From a virus: DNA of 35,362 nt. Shown piece by piece: positions 7,520 through 15,654 of the stretch (the first letter of the stretch is position 1; every line of letters starts with the position of its first letter). The translations under genes were made by a program, and so were the position numbers. The notes below the pieces were generated by a model that was not told the origin of the DNA, searched no databases, and saw only the letters and a list, made by a program, of their open reading frames with translations. The stretch lies in IMG/VR virus record IMGVR_UViG_3300018424_009970, positions 1-35,362 of that record; one strand, 5' to 3'.

Positions 7520-8268
7520 AAAAGAAAATTGCAATTTGTGCTGCAAACTATGTTGGAAAAGATCTGGTAAAGTATCTCAAGGACACAGAATATCCTATAG
7601 ACTTAGCTATAACATCTAAGAACGACAAATATGAATCAGAGATAACACAGGATCTGAAAGACATGGGGATACATTGTCTAAGAAGAACTAGTGCAAATTC
7701 TAGAGAATTTATAGAAGAATTAAAGCGTAAGAAGATCGAGCAGGTGTTTCTTTTGTGGTGGCCTGAAATTATAAAGGAAGAGACCTTATCTTGCGTTAAC
7801 CAAGGCATTATCAATCTGCACCCTAGTTTTCTACCGATATCTAGAGGAAAGCATCCTTATTATTGGTCCATAGTTGAAGAAAATGATTTTGGTGTTTCTA
7901 TTCATTATATAACTTCCGGAATAGACGATGGAAAAATCATAGCTCAGAAAAAGATTGAGTTTGATATAACAGCTACCGGGGAAAGTTTATATCAAAAGTC
8001 TTTAGAAGAAATGATAGAACTTTTCAAAGAGTGGTATCCCAAGATCAGAGAAGATAATATAGCCGGCACTCCTCAAAATTCGGAAAAAAGCACTTTTCAT
8101 TATGGCAAAGAAATAGAAATACACAGTAGAATAGATCTAGAAAAGAAATACAAAGCTCTTGACTTGATAAACATAATGAGAGGAAGAACTTTTTCGAAAA
8201 AAGAATCTAGCTTCTTTTTTTTAAATGGAAAAAAATATTACATTAATATCGATATATACGAAGAATAG
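7516..8268 (+). CDS. Sugar N-formyltransferase (VioF/QdtF-like)
   Basis: A 250-residue formyltransferase using N10-formyl-tetrahydrofolate. The catalytic triad of the methionyl-tRNA formyltransferase fold is visible: Asn100 and His102 in INLHPSFLP, and Asp137 in GIDDGKII. The SRGKHPYYWSI loop follows the catalytic strand as in sugar formyltransferases. After about residue 190 a small C-terminal domain (YGKEIEIHSRI... RGRTFSKKES... NGKKYYINI) resembles the end of dTDP-amino-sugar formyltransferases. At 250 residues it is too short for methionyl-tRNA formyltransferase (about 315). The likely substrate is a dTDP-3- or 4-amino-dideoxyhexose made by the island's aminotransferases. The 59-base gap after it is one of the few breaks in the operon. 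Confidence 0.85.
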   Translation: MKKKIAICAANYVGKDLVKYLKDTEYPIDLAITSKNDKYESEITQDLKDMGIHCLRRTSANSREFIEELKRKKIEQVFLLWWPEIIKEETLSCVNQGIINLHPSFLPISRGKHPYYWSIVEENDFGVSIHYITSGIDDGKIIAQKKIEFDITATGESLYQKSLEEMIELFKEWYPKIREDNIAGTPQNSEKSTFHYGKEIEIHSRIDLEKKYKALDLINIMRGRTFSKKESSFFFLNGKKYYINIDIYEE

Positions 8269-8327
8269 ATCCAATCCTTATACTCTTTTTGTTTTAGAAA
8301 TATATTTGTAGGTCTAGGAGTTCAAAA
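8269..8327 (+). promoter_or_regulatory. Short intergenic gap with a strong ribosome binding site and a possible weak promoter
   Basis: This is a 59-base AT-rich gap. AGGAG at 8316-8320 lies seven bases before the ATG at 8328 and sets the start of the aminotransferase. TATATT at 8301-8306 could be a -10 element, but the upstream bases give only a poor -35 (TTATAC near 8279), and no T4 late-type TATAAATA is present. The ribosome site is convincing; the promoter is speculative. Confidence 0.3.
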
Positions 8328-9443
8328 ATGAAAAGAAATATACACGCTGCTGGGACTCACATAACTAAGCTTGAAGAAAAATACGTCTTAGATGCTCTTT
8401 GGAACGGATGGTACGGAGATAAAAAGTACTACTACTGCGAAGAGTTACAAAAAAGATTCGCGTCTTATCACGGCAGAAAGCATGCTTTGATGACTACTAA
8501 CTGCACTAGTGCACTTCACCTATTGCTAATGGGTCTGGGCATAGGACCAGAAGACGAAGTTATTGTTCCGGAATGCACGTGGATAGCATCAGCTTCACCG
8601 GTAACTTATGTCGGGGCGAAACCAGTCTTCTGTGACATCGATCCTGTGAGTTGGTGTATAACATCAAAAAACATTGAAGAATGCATTACAGATAAAACTA
8701 AAGCTGTGATAGCAGTTGATTTGTTTGGTAATATGCCTGAGATGGCATCGATAGAAAAAATATGTAAAGATAGAAATATACACCTTATCGAAGACGCAGC
8801 AGAAGCTCTAGGGTCTATATACAAAGGTAAGCGAGCTGGATCTTTTGGAATAGGTTCTACGTTTAGTTTTCACAACACAAAAACGATGTCTACAGGTGAG
8901 GGCGGAATGCTTTTGTTGGATGACGATCTCTTGTATGAAAAGTGTGTCAAGCTAAGAGACCACGGAAGAGGACCAGAAACTAAGCCTTATTTCAATGACA
9001 TTGTTGGTTACAAGTTCATGCCCTTTAATTTGCAAGCAGCTTTAGGTTTGGCTCAATTTGAAAGAATTGAAGAATTAGTAGGGATCAAAAGATATCATAT
9101 GAACTTCTATAAAGAAAATTTAAAAGATATTGATGCAATATTCAATACAGACAATGAGGAAGTTTATAACGGTGCGTGGATCACCGGTGTAGTTTTTGGA
9201 AAAAAATACAACATAGATAAGCACAGTATTATAAGCGAAGCTGAGAAGAAAAATGTACCAGTTAGACCCTTTTTCTATCCTTTGTCTTCGATACCTGCCT
9301 TCAGCCAAGAGAAGAAATACAGCGCACTAAATAAAAACGCATACGATGTTTCTTCTAGAGGTATCAATTTGCCAGGATCTCCTAATATGACTGATGACGA
9401 TCTCAAGTATGTTTGTGATGTCCTCAAGGAAATTTTAAAATGA
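8328..9443 (+). CDS. DegT/DnrJ/EryC1/StrS-type sugar aminotransferase
   Basis: A full-length 371-residue PLP-dependent aminotransferase of the nucleotide-sugar class. NCTSALHLLL binds the cofactor phosphate region, EDEVIVPECTWIASASPV and FCDIDP are family signatures, IEDAAEALGS holds the pyridine-N Asp156, and FSFHNTKTMSTGEGGM contains the Schiff-base Lys185. The C-terminal YPLSSIPAF and NLPGSPNMT segments are also normal. It would transfer an amino group, usually from glutamate, to C3 or C4 of a dTDP-keto-sugar; the FdtA-like protein upstream argues for a 3-keto substrate, but VioA/ArnB-type 4-amination is not excluded. It overlaps the next aminotransferase gene by 4 bases. Confidence 0.92.
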   Translation: MKRNIHAAGTHITKLEEKYVLDALWNGWYGDKKYYYCEELQKRFASYHGRKHALMTTNCTSALHLLLMGLGIGPEDEVIVPECTWIASASPVTYVGAKPVFCDIDPVSWCITSKNIEECITDKTKAVIAVDLFGNMPEMASIEKICKDRNIHLIEDAAEALGSIYKGKRAGSFGIGSTFSFHNTKTMSTGEGGMLLLDDDLLYEKCVKLRDHGRGPETKPYFNDIVGYKFMPFNLQAALGLAQFERIEELVGIKRYHMNFYKENLKDIDAIFNTDNEEVYNGAWITGVVFGKKYNIDKHSIISEAEKKNVPVRPFFYPLSSIPAFSQEKKYSALNKNAYDVSSRGINLPGSPNMTDDDLKYVCDVLKEILK

Positions 9444-10384
9444 TACAACTTTTTAACATAAACGACTACAAAATAGACACCAGCGAATTCAGTCATGCAC
9501 TGCACAGTTATCACGTTAAAGAGCTAGAAGATATGCTTTGTGAATTTGTTGGAGCGAAATACGCGTGTGGTCTATCATCAGCAACAAATGCAATATTCTT
9601 GGCCAGTCTAGGAAAAGGAGAGAATTTTAAAATACCTTCAATGATTCCTCCTGTAGTGGTTAATGCAACTTTAAATGCCGGGAACAAAGTTGAATTTATT
9701 AATGACGTTGATTGGGTAGGAGATTCTTACATTTTACACACGTTTGAAAACTACAAGATAGTAGACTCAGCTCAAAAAGTAGTTGAAAATCAATTTACTA
9801 AAGAGTGCAATGATGAAGATCTGATGTTTTACAGTTTCTATCCAACAAAGCCTATCGGTAGTTTAGACGGAGGCATGATCTTTTCTAATGATGAATCAAA
9901 AATAAATTGGTTTAGGGAAGCATCGCTAAATGGTATGACTTATAGTCAAGAAAACTGGAATAGAAATCTAAAGTTTCCAGGATGGAAAATGTATTTATCG
10001 TCATTTCAGGCGAAAATTGCAATTGAGAATTTTAAGAAAATTAAAGAAAAAAACAGCAGACTAGAAGAAATTAGAAGTAGATATAACGATGCATTTGGTT
10101 ATGAAAATAGTAGCTACCATCTCTATAGAATAGATGTGACGAACAGAAAAGATTTTATTGAAAAGATGAAAAAAGAAAATGTGTCCACTGGAATACATTA
10201 CTACTGTGCTCATAAAATGAAAGCGTATGAAAAAATAACTTCTTGCAACTCTGATATGAGCCTATCAGAATCAAAGGAAAAAACAACAGTTTCGATTCCG
10301 TTTCATGAAAAACTAACAGAAGATGAAGTAAAGAAAATAATTGAAGCTGTAAAAATGTCAGGAAATCTAATTAATGAATTCTAA
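9440..10384 (+). CDS. Divergent DegT-family aminotransferase
   Basis: A shorter, divergent member of the DegT/DnrJ fold at 314 residues. It keeps the essential landmarks: GLSSATNAIFLASL for phosphate binding, VDSAQKV with Asp109, and FYSFYPTKPIGSLDGGM with the lysine expected to bind PLP (Lys137). The C-terminal domain (YRIDVTNRKDFIEKM, TGIHYYCAHK, VSIPFHEKL) is recognisable but short, and the N-terminal arm is abbreviated. It is probably active, though on a different sugar from the neighbour at 8328, or it could form a mixed dimer with it; both are inference. It overlaps rmlB by 11 bases. Confidence 0.8.
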   Translation: MIQLFNINDYKIDTSEFSHALHSYHVKELEDMLCEFVGAKYACGLSSATNAIFLASLGKGENFKIPSMIPPVVVNATLNAGNKVEFINDVDWVGDSYILHTFENYKIVDSAQKVVENQFTKECNDEDLMFYSFYPTKPIGSLDGGMIFSNDESKINWFREASLNGMTYSQENWNRNLKFPGWKMYLSSFQAKIAIENFKKIKEKNSRLEEIRSRYNDAFGYENSSYHLYRIDVTNRKDFIEKMKKENVSTGIHYYCAHKMKAYEKITSCNSDMSLSESKEKTTVSIPFHEKLTEDEVKKIIEAVKMSGNLINEF

Positions 10385-11315
10385 AAAAGAGACAGTAATC
10401 ATTACAGGCTGTGCAGGCTTTATTGGAAGTCATGCTGTCGATCTTTTCTTATCAATGGGCATTGAAGTCATAGGAATTGACTCAATGACTTATGCAGGAA
10501 ACAAGGAAAATTTATCTGATGCTTTAAGAAGTAAAAATTTTAAGTTTTTTGAAAAAGACATTAGAGACCAAGAATTTATAAGCGGCCTTTGCAAAGAGAA
10601 TCAAGTCAAGTGGATTTTTAATTTTGCTGCCGAAACTCATGTCGACAATTCCATAAAGGATGTGACACCTTTTATTAATTCTAACGTCAATGGTGTAGTT
10701 TCACTTCTCAATGTATGTAAGGAAAACAGTGTGAAATTATTTCACATATCTACAGATGAAGTATATGGATCAATTGAGGCAGGTTCTTCTCTAGAGTCAG
10801 ACTCACTGGATCCTAAAAATCCATATTCTGCAACAAAAGCAGCTTCTGAGCATCTTATAAGGGCTTATGCCAACACACACAAAATCGAATACATAATTGT
10901 CAGACCTTCAAATAATTTTGGCCCAAGACAAAATAAAGAAAAATTTCTTCCGACTATTTTTAACTCTTTATTTGAAGGCAAAAAAGTCCCTGTGTACGGA
11001 GATGGAAAAAACATCAGAGACTGGTTGTACGTCAAAGATAACGTTAGGGTAATCTATAATTTGTGGCTAAACTCTTCTTTAAATGAAACTTACAATATAA
11101 CATTTTCCAATGAAATGACCAATATTGACATAATAAAAAAGATTTGTAAAAATCTAGACTTTGATTGGAAAGAAAAAGTCAAGTTTATAGAAGACAGAAA
11201 AGGTCATGACAAAAGATATTCAATAAGATCCGATAAGATGAAAAAAATATTGAATCTAAAACAAAGTGAATTTGATGTCTGTCTTTTAGAAACGTTAGAA
11301 TTTTATAGAAAGTGA
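10374..11315 (+). CDS. rmlB: dTDP-glucose 4,6-dehydratase
   Basis: This extended short-chain dehydrogenase makes dTDP-4-keto-6-deoxyglucose from dTDP-glucose. It has the NAD-binding loop TGCAGFIGSH (11-20), FNFAAETHVDNSI, the dehydratase-specific ISTDEVYGS with Thr127-Asp128-Glu129, and the catalytic YSATK with Tyr151 and Lys155. RPSNNFGPRQ and GDGKNIRDWLYV are also RmlB signatures. At 313 residues it is slightly shorter than most RmlB proteins (330-360). It sits four bases upstream of rmlA, as a coherent pair, and supplies the shared 4-keto intermediate for the ketoisomerase, aminotransferases and methyltransferase. The assignment is firm. Confidence 0.95.
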   Translation: MNSKKETVIITGCAGFIGSHAVDLFLSMGIEVIGIDSMTYAGNKENLSDALRSKNFKFFEKDIRDQEFISGLCKENQVKWIFNFAAETHVDNSIKDVTPFINSNVNGVVSLLNVCKENSVKLFHISTDEVYGSIEAGSSLESDSLDPKNPYSATKAASEHLIRAYANTHKIEYIIVRPSNNFGPRQNKEKFLPTIFNSLFEGKKVPVYGDGKNIRDWLYVKDNVRVIYNLWLNSSLNETYNITFSNEMTNIDIIKKICKNLDFDWKEKVKFIEDRKGHDKRYSIRSDKMKKILNLKQSEFDVCLLETLEFYRK

Positions 11316-11319
11316 AATA

Positions 11320-12201
11320 ATGAAAGGAATAATTTTAGCCGGAGGATCCGGATCAAGACTTTATCCAATGACTGCCTGTATTTCAAAACAGTTGCTTCCC
11401 ATTTACAACAAGCCTATGATATATTATCCACTATCAATGATGCTGTTGGCAGGTATTAAAGAAGTTCTAATAATAACAAATGAGAAAAATAAAGAAGTTT
11501 TTCAAAGTCTTTTAGGTAACGGCACTGAAATAGGCATCAAGTTATCATATGATGTTCAAAAGTCACCTAGAGGGATAGCGGAGTCTTTTTTGATAGGAGA
11601 GCAATTTATTGGAAACAGCTCTGTATGTTTAGCATTAGGAGATAACATATTCTATGGTAACGAGCTAAGTGAACATATCCAAGAAGGGATCGAAGCTGTA
11701 AATAAGAAAAAAACAGGCGCCGTTGTTTATGGTTATCCGGTCAAGAATCCTGAAGACTACGGAGTTTTGGAGATAGATGAAAACAAAAAGGTGATTCAAA
11801 TACAAGAAAAGCCTAAAGATCCAAAAACAAACTGGGCCGTCACAGGTTTTTACGTGTATGACAATACGTGCATTGAAAAAGCAAAAGCTCTAAGGCCATC
11901 AGAAAGAAAAGAGCTTGAAATAACTGACTTAAACAACTTGTACATACAGGAAAATTCTTTAGATGTAGTGAAGCTTGGAAGAGGACACGCATGGTTTGAC
12001 ACCGGTACGTTTGAAAGCTTTTTTGAGGCTACTAATTTTATAAGAAGCGTCGAAAATAGGCAGGGCTTTATGATTGGAAATATTCATGAAATCGCCTACA
12101 GATGCGGTTATACTTCTAAGAAAACTTTGATAAATTTTATTGAAAATTGCGGCTCTAACGATTATAAAAATTATTTAGAAAGACTCTTGAGGGAAGTATA
12201 A
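11320..12201 (+). CDS. rmlA: Glucose-1-phosphate thymidylyltransferase
   Basis: A full-length (293 residues) RmlA that joins dTTP and glucose-1-phosphate into dTDP-glucose, the entry step of the pathway. The nucleotide-binding loop is LAGGSGSRLYPMT near the N-terminus; KQLLPIYNKPMIYYPLS, LALGDNIFYG, IQIQEKPKDP, AVTGFYVYD and GHAWFDTGT follow in family order, and the C-terminal helical part with NIHEIAYRCGY is present. dTTP is abundant in a cell making AT-rich phage DNA, but that is only suggestive. It follows rmlB by four bases and precedes a glycosyltransferase-like gene by eight. Confidence 0.97.
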   Translation: MKGIILAGGSGSRLYPMTACISKQLLPIYNKPMIYYPLSMMLLAGIKEVLIITNEKNKEVFQSLLGNGTEIGIKLSYDVQKSPRGIAESFLIGEQFIGNSSVCLALGDNIFYGNELSEHIQEGIEAVNKKKTGAVVYGYPVKNPEDYGVLEIDENKKVIQIQEKPKDPKTNWAVTGFYVYDNTCIEKAKALRPSERKELEITDLNNLYIQENSLDVVKLGRGHAWFDTGTFESFFEATNFIRSVENRQGFMIGNIHEIAYRCGYTSKKTLINFIENCGSNDYKNYLERLLREV

Positions 12202-12209
12202 GGCAACAC

Positions 12210-13403
12210 ATGATATGTTTTGACTCAAAAAAAACAATAGAAATTATCAAAGATATGCTTCCTTTAGTTCACGAAGCCTGGAAAGAAAAAGACGTTTTTC
12301 TACCTCTTAAGGTAGAAAATAACCATCATTACTATGAAAAAATAGATCACCACATCAATTTTAAAGAGACAGGTTTTAAGTCTGAAGAAGACATTAGTAT
12401 TCTCTTTTCTCACTTTCCTATGTTAAAATATGAAATGGAAGCAATAGAGATGCCTCTTTACGCATCAAAAGTTTTTCCAAATTCAAAAATTCAAACTTGG
12501 TATTTTGACTCTAGGGGTAATTTAGATAGAAGACAAAAAGGATACATTCACAACATCTATAACAGCTCAGTAAGTCAGCCTGCTGATTATTTTCTAGAAA
12601 AATATAATCTTATGTTGACGAGATCTTCCACCATAAACAGAATGAACTCAGTGATACCACATGTCTTGAGATCTTGTGATTATTTAGTAAACATTCAAAC
12701 AAATAATCACAAGCAGTGCATAGGGATTGGAGAAGATTACGCTTTCTCTCATGATGACTTTTATGCTCCTGCCGGAAGAAAGTTTACAGATCAATCAAAA
12801 ACTTTGATGAACAAACCAGGGTTTGAAAAGAAGAAGATAATAGCATTTGTAGGATCAGTCTGTTGGTGGAAAGGACAAGCTGAATGGTTTGAGAATATAG
12901 ACGCAGATCTTTTAAAAGATTACGTGGTGGTCATACTAGGCCCTTCGAAAGACAAAAATTATCTAGATAGAATTAGAAAAGCTGCAGAAGATAAATTCAT
13001 AAGTGTTTTGTACTCAAATTATGTTCATCCTGACTTTTTGTGTGATTTCTTAACGCATTGTAAAATAAGCATTATGAATCCTTTTATGGAGCCTCCCTGG
13101 CAACTTTCTTTAGGGCCCGCAAGAACTGTAGGTGAATCTATTGCATGTCACAACATATGTGTTCACGGTTTATCTGAAGACCTGATAAATGGGATAGACG
13201 GAAAAACAGTTTCATTACCTAAAGCTTGGAAAGACTATATAATTGAGTTTGATAACACAGACAAAAAGTCTTATAGTGAGTCTTTAGAAAAAGCAATTAA
13301 CTCTAAAGCGAGTGACATCGACTTTGACAGTCAAATAACATTCGAAGAAAAATGCGATGACATATTTCAGAAGTGTCTAAGATTAATGAAAGAAAAACGG
13401 TAA
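12210..13403 (+). CDS. Putative glycosyltransferase (GT-B, GT4-like)
   Basis: A 397-residue protein with a GT-B layout. The second half starts with IIAFVGSVCWWKGQAEWF, the strand-loop that opens the donor domain in GT4 enzymes, followed by YVVVILGPSKDKNYLDRI, ISVLYSNYVHPDFLCDFL and a stretch around PWQLSLGPARTVGESIACHN that occupies the place of the E-x7-E helix. The first half has the YIHNIYNSS and VNIQTNNHK segments with no clear family motif. AAGG at 12200-12203 precedes the ATG at 12210. It likely adds the dTDP-linked sugar made by its neighbours to an acceptor; donor and acceptor are unproven. Confidence 0.62.
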   Translation: MICFDSKKTIEIIKDMLPLVHEAWKEKDVFLPLKVENNHHYYEKIDHHINFKETGFKSEEDISILFSHFPMLKYEMEAIEMPLYASKVFPNSKIQTWYFDSRGNLDRRQKGYIHNIYNSSVSQPADYFLEKYNLMLTRSSTINRMNSVIPHVLRSCDYLVNIQTNNHKQCIGIGEDYAFSHDDFYAPAGRKFTDQSKTLMNKPGFEKKKIIAFVGSVCWWKGQAEWFENIDADLLKDYVVVILGPSKDKNYLDRIRKAAEDKFISVLYSNYVHPDFLCDFLTHCKISIMNPFMEPPWQLSLGPARTVGESIACHNICVHGLSEDLINGIDGKTVSLPKAWKDYIIEFDNTDKKSYSESLEKAINSKASDIDFDSQITFEEKCDDIFQKCLRLMKEKR

Positions 13404-13407
13404 GAAA

Positions 13408-14127
13408 ATGACTAAAAGAAATCTTAGAGTTGGTGTATTTGCATACAATTTCGAACATTGGAAAACCCAGGAAGGAATTAGAAATCTGTGTGAATCTGGT
13501 TTTAAGCCAGAGCTTATCATAGCTACAGATCCTGTACAGTTGAATTTTTATAAATCAAAATTGCGTGTTGGGCCAAAAGACCTGTATCTGAAGCACCCTT
13601 CAGATTTAGCCAATTACTATGAGATTGATTATCATGTAGGTGTTCACAATTCTGAAAAAACAGCTGAGCTAGTAAAACAGTATGATCTTGATGTAGGCGT
13701 TATTCTAGGAGCTAGAATACTCAAACCAATAGCGTTTGACAACTTTAAGATAGGGGTTATCAATATGCACCCGGGTATATTACCTCAAAATAGAGGACTA
13801 GATAATCTTAAATGGGGAATCTTAGATGATATTCCACAAGGTGTTACTGCACACCTGATAGATAAAAATATTGATAGGGGTCTTATGATAATGCAAGACA
13901 CCATAAAGATATATGAAGATGATACCATAGTTGATCTACATATTAGAATACAAAACCTAGAACAAAGGTTAATGATCGAGTCGTTAATGTATCTTGAAGG
14001 CAATGGTAAGAGTAAGTTAGAACTATTACCAAAGGGAACCTACTATAAGTCTGTACCACCTGAGTTAGAGATAAATTTGATGAAAAAGTTTGAAGAATAC
14101 AAGGACAAAAATAAATGCCTGCAGTAG
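13408..14127 (+). CDS. Second formyltransferase-like enzyme
   Basis: A 239-residue formyltransferase domain with its triad intact: Asn119 and His121 in VINMHPGILPQNRG, and Asp156 in DKNIDRGLMIM. The strand GVTAHLID before the Asp is typical of the GART/methionyl-tRNA formyltransferase fold. It differs from the enzyme at 7516 in lacking the small C-terminal domain, and it ends in a charged helix (PPELEINLMKKFEEYKDK). It may act on a different amino sugar, such as a UDP-linked one or an already transferred residue. It overlaps the truncated aminotransferase by 13 bases. Confidence 0.8.
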   Translation: MTKRNLRVGVFAYNFEHWKTQEGIRNLCESGFKPELIIATDPVQLNFYKSKLRVGPKDLYLKHPSDLANYYEIDYHVGVHNSEKTAELVKQYDLDVGVILGARILKPIAFDNFKIGVINMHPGILPQNRGLDNLKWGILDDIPQGVTAHLIDKNIDRGLMIMQDTIKIYEDDTIVDLHIRIQNLEQRLMIESLMYLEGNGKSKLELLPKGTYYKSVPPELEINLMKKFEEYKDKNKCLQ

Positions 14128-14936
14128 TTAGAAGCATATTTGAAGAGTATGTTAAAGAAAGATTTGATCTAGAAGATTGTATCGCCGTCAATAATGGAAC
14201 ATCAGCATTAATAGCACCTTTGTGGTCAATGGATCTTAAACCAGGCGATGAAGTCATAACAACACCGTTTACTTTTATTGCAACAACAAATGCAATAATA
14301 ATAGCAGGAGGCACTCCGGTCTTTGTAGACATTGACCCTGTGACATATCTTTTAGATCCAGAAAAAATAGAAGCTGCGATAACCCCTAAAACAAAAGCAA
14401 TTATTCCTGTCCACCTTTACGGAAGAGTATGTCGCATGGACAGGATAAATGAGATAGCAAAGAAGCATAACTTAGTTGTAATAGAAGATACAGCGCAGGC
14501 TTTTGGTGCTGAGTGTAAAAGTTGTACTAATTGCTCTTGCAGAAAATATGCTGGAATGGTAGCAGACTGCGGAACATTTTCTTTCTACAAGACAAAAAAT
14601 ATTTCAACTTTTGAAGGGGGAATGATTTGTATTCCAAAAGGCTCTAAGCTTGACGGCGATAAGATAAGATCTATATGTGATCAAGGCCAGGTTGGTAAAT
14701 ACAATCATGAGTATGTTGGGTTTAACTTTAGGTTGGCTGAACCTTTGTGTCTAATGGCACTAGAACAAATGAAGCTTCACATGGTGGGTGTAAAGGCAGA
14801 GTTAGGTCTTAGAGGTCCTGAACAAGGACACTATCCAAACGTAGTGTATGAACAACCTGCTTATAAGAAAAGAGGAATTACTGGAAACTGTCCTGTCGCC
14901 GAAAGCGTTGCAGAAAAAATAAAAAATCAAACATAA
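14115..14936 (+). pseudogene. Truncated DegT-family aminotransferase, probably degraded but in frame
   Basis: A 273-residue relative of sugar aminotransferases that looks eroded. Core motifs remain: VNNGTSALIAPL, PGDEVITTPFTFIATTNAII, VDIDPVTYLLDP, VVIEDTAQAFGA and FSFYKTKNISTFEGGM with the Schiff-base Lys161. The usual first 30 or so residues are missing because a stop lies directly before the ATG. After LMALEQMKLHM the sequence jumps to YPNVVYEQPAYKKRG, skipping about 80 family residues, and it stops after CPVAES without the final helices. A four-cysteine insertion (Cys134, 137, 140, 142) lies before the Lys loop. The frame is open throughout, so it may still make a stable or altered protein. 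It is called a pseudogene with reservation. Confidence 0.6.
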
Positions 14937-14949
14937 ATTAAACTTTTCT

Positions 14950-15654
14950 ATGAAAAAAATAATAAGCATTCACCAACCTAACTTTTTTCCATGGCTTCCT
15001 ACGCTGGTTAAAGAGGCTGCAGCAGACGTTTTTATTGTTTTTGACCACGTCGAGTTTTCAAAAAATGGCTGGACCAACAGGTGTCGTTATTCAACGGGTA
15101 ACAATGATGCTTATTTAACACTACCTGTTAAAAAGATAGACACGTCATTGCCGATCAACCAAGTCAGGATAGGAGGATCAGAAAGAGACTATAAAAAAAT
15201 TTCAAAAACTTTTGCTATGCTTTCCAACAAGTTGCCAGGTAAGAAAATTGTAGAAGAAATTTGGAAAAATGTAGAGAAAGAAATAACACCCGGAAGCAGC
15301 TTGTCGAATGCAAATATTTTAATAAACCGCCAGATAAATAAACTTCTAAAGATACAAACAGAAAGACTTTATTCTTCCAGCGATAGACAAATTAAAAATT
15401 TAAGAAAGTCAGACTTAGTAGAGGAAGTAGTGAACAAACACAATGGAGGCATATATTTGACAGGAGAAGGGGGAATGATGTATTTGAAAAAAGAATTTCA
15501 GAATAAATGCATTTTGGTAAATCCAAAAGCATTGGGTCTTCTTCCTCATGAGATAAATGCTATAGACTTTATATGCCATCATGGAGAAAATTCTCTTAAA
15601 AGGTTTGAGAGTATAGTAGAAAATTTTCGAAAAGAACACTTAGATGAATTGTGA
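14950..15654 (+). CDS. WbqC-like family protein
   Basis: A 234-residue protein of the WbqC-like family, found in many O-antigen and capsule clusters but without an agreed function. The opening ISIHQPNFFPWLP is the family signature, followed by AADVFIVFDHVEFSKNGWTNRCRY, YLTLPVKKID and a late GEGGMMYLKKEFQNK segment. Length is typical. Members are often next to aminotransferases and formyltransferase- or acyltransferase-like genes, as here. Proposed roles include a sugar-modifying transferase, but no catalytic mechanism can be read from the sequence. It overlaps the deacetylase-like gene by 11 bases. Confidence 0.85.
   Translation: MKKIISIHQPNFFPWLPTLVKEAAADVFIVFDHVEFSKNGWTNRCRYSTGNNDAYLTLPVKKIDTSLPINQVRIGGSERDYKKISKTFAMLSNKLPGKKIVEEIWKNVEKEITPGSSLSNANILINRQINKLLKIQTERLYSSSDRQIKNLRKSDLVEEVVNKHNGGIYLTGEGGMMYLKKEFQNKCILVNPKALGLLPHEINAIDFICHHGENSLKRFESIVENFRKEHLDEL

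Noticed and set aside
7516-8268. Methionyl-tRNA formyltransferase
   Set aside because: At 250 residues it is too short, and its C-terminal part and the sugar-gene context fit sugar N-formyltransferases better.
13943-14332. 129-codon open frame on the - strand across the formyltransferase/aminotransferase junction
   Set aside because: Both + strand genes have strong family motifs over this stretch. The minus frame is low in recognisable pattern, and no other gene in the window is on the - strand.
14115-14936. A frameshift as the cause of the short aminotransferase
   Set aside because: Homology before and after the missing part is in the same frame, and the upstream side is occupied by the intact formyltransferase, so deletion explains it better.
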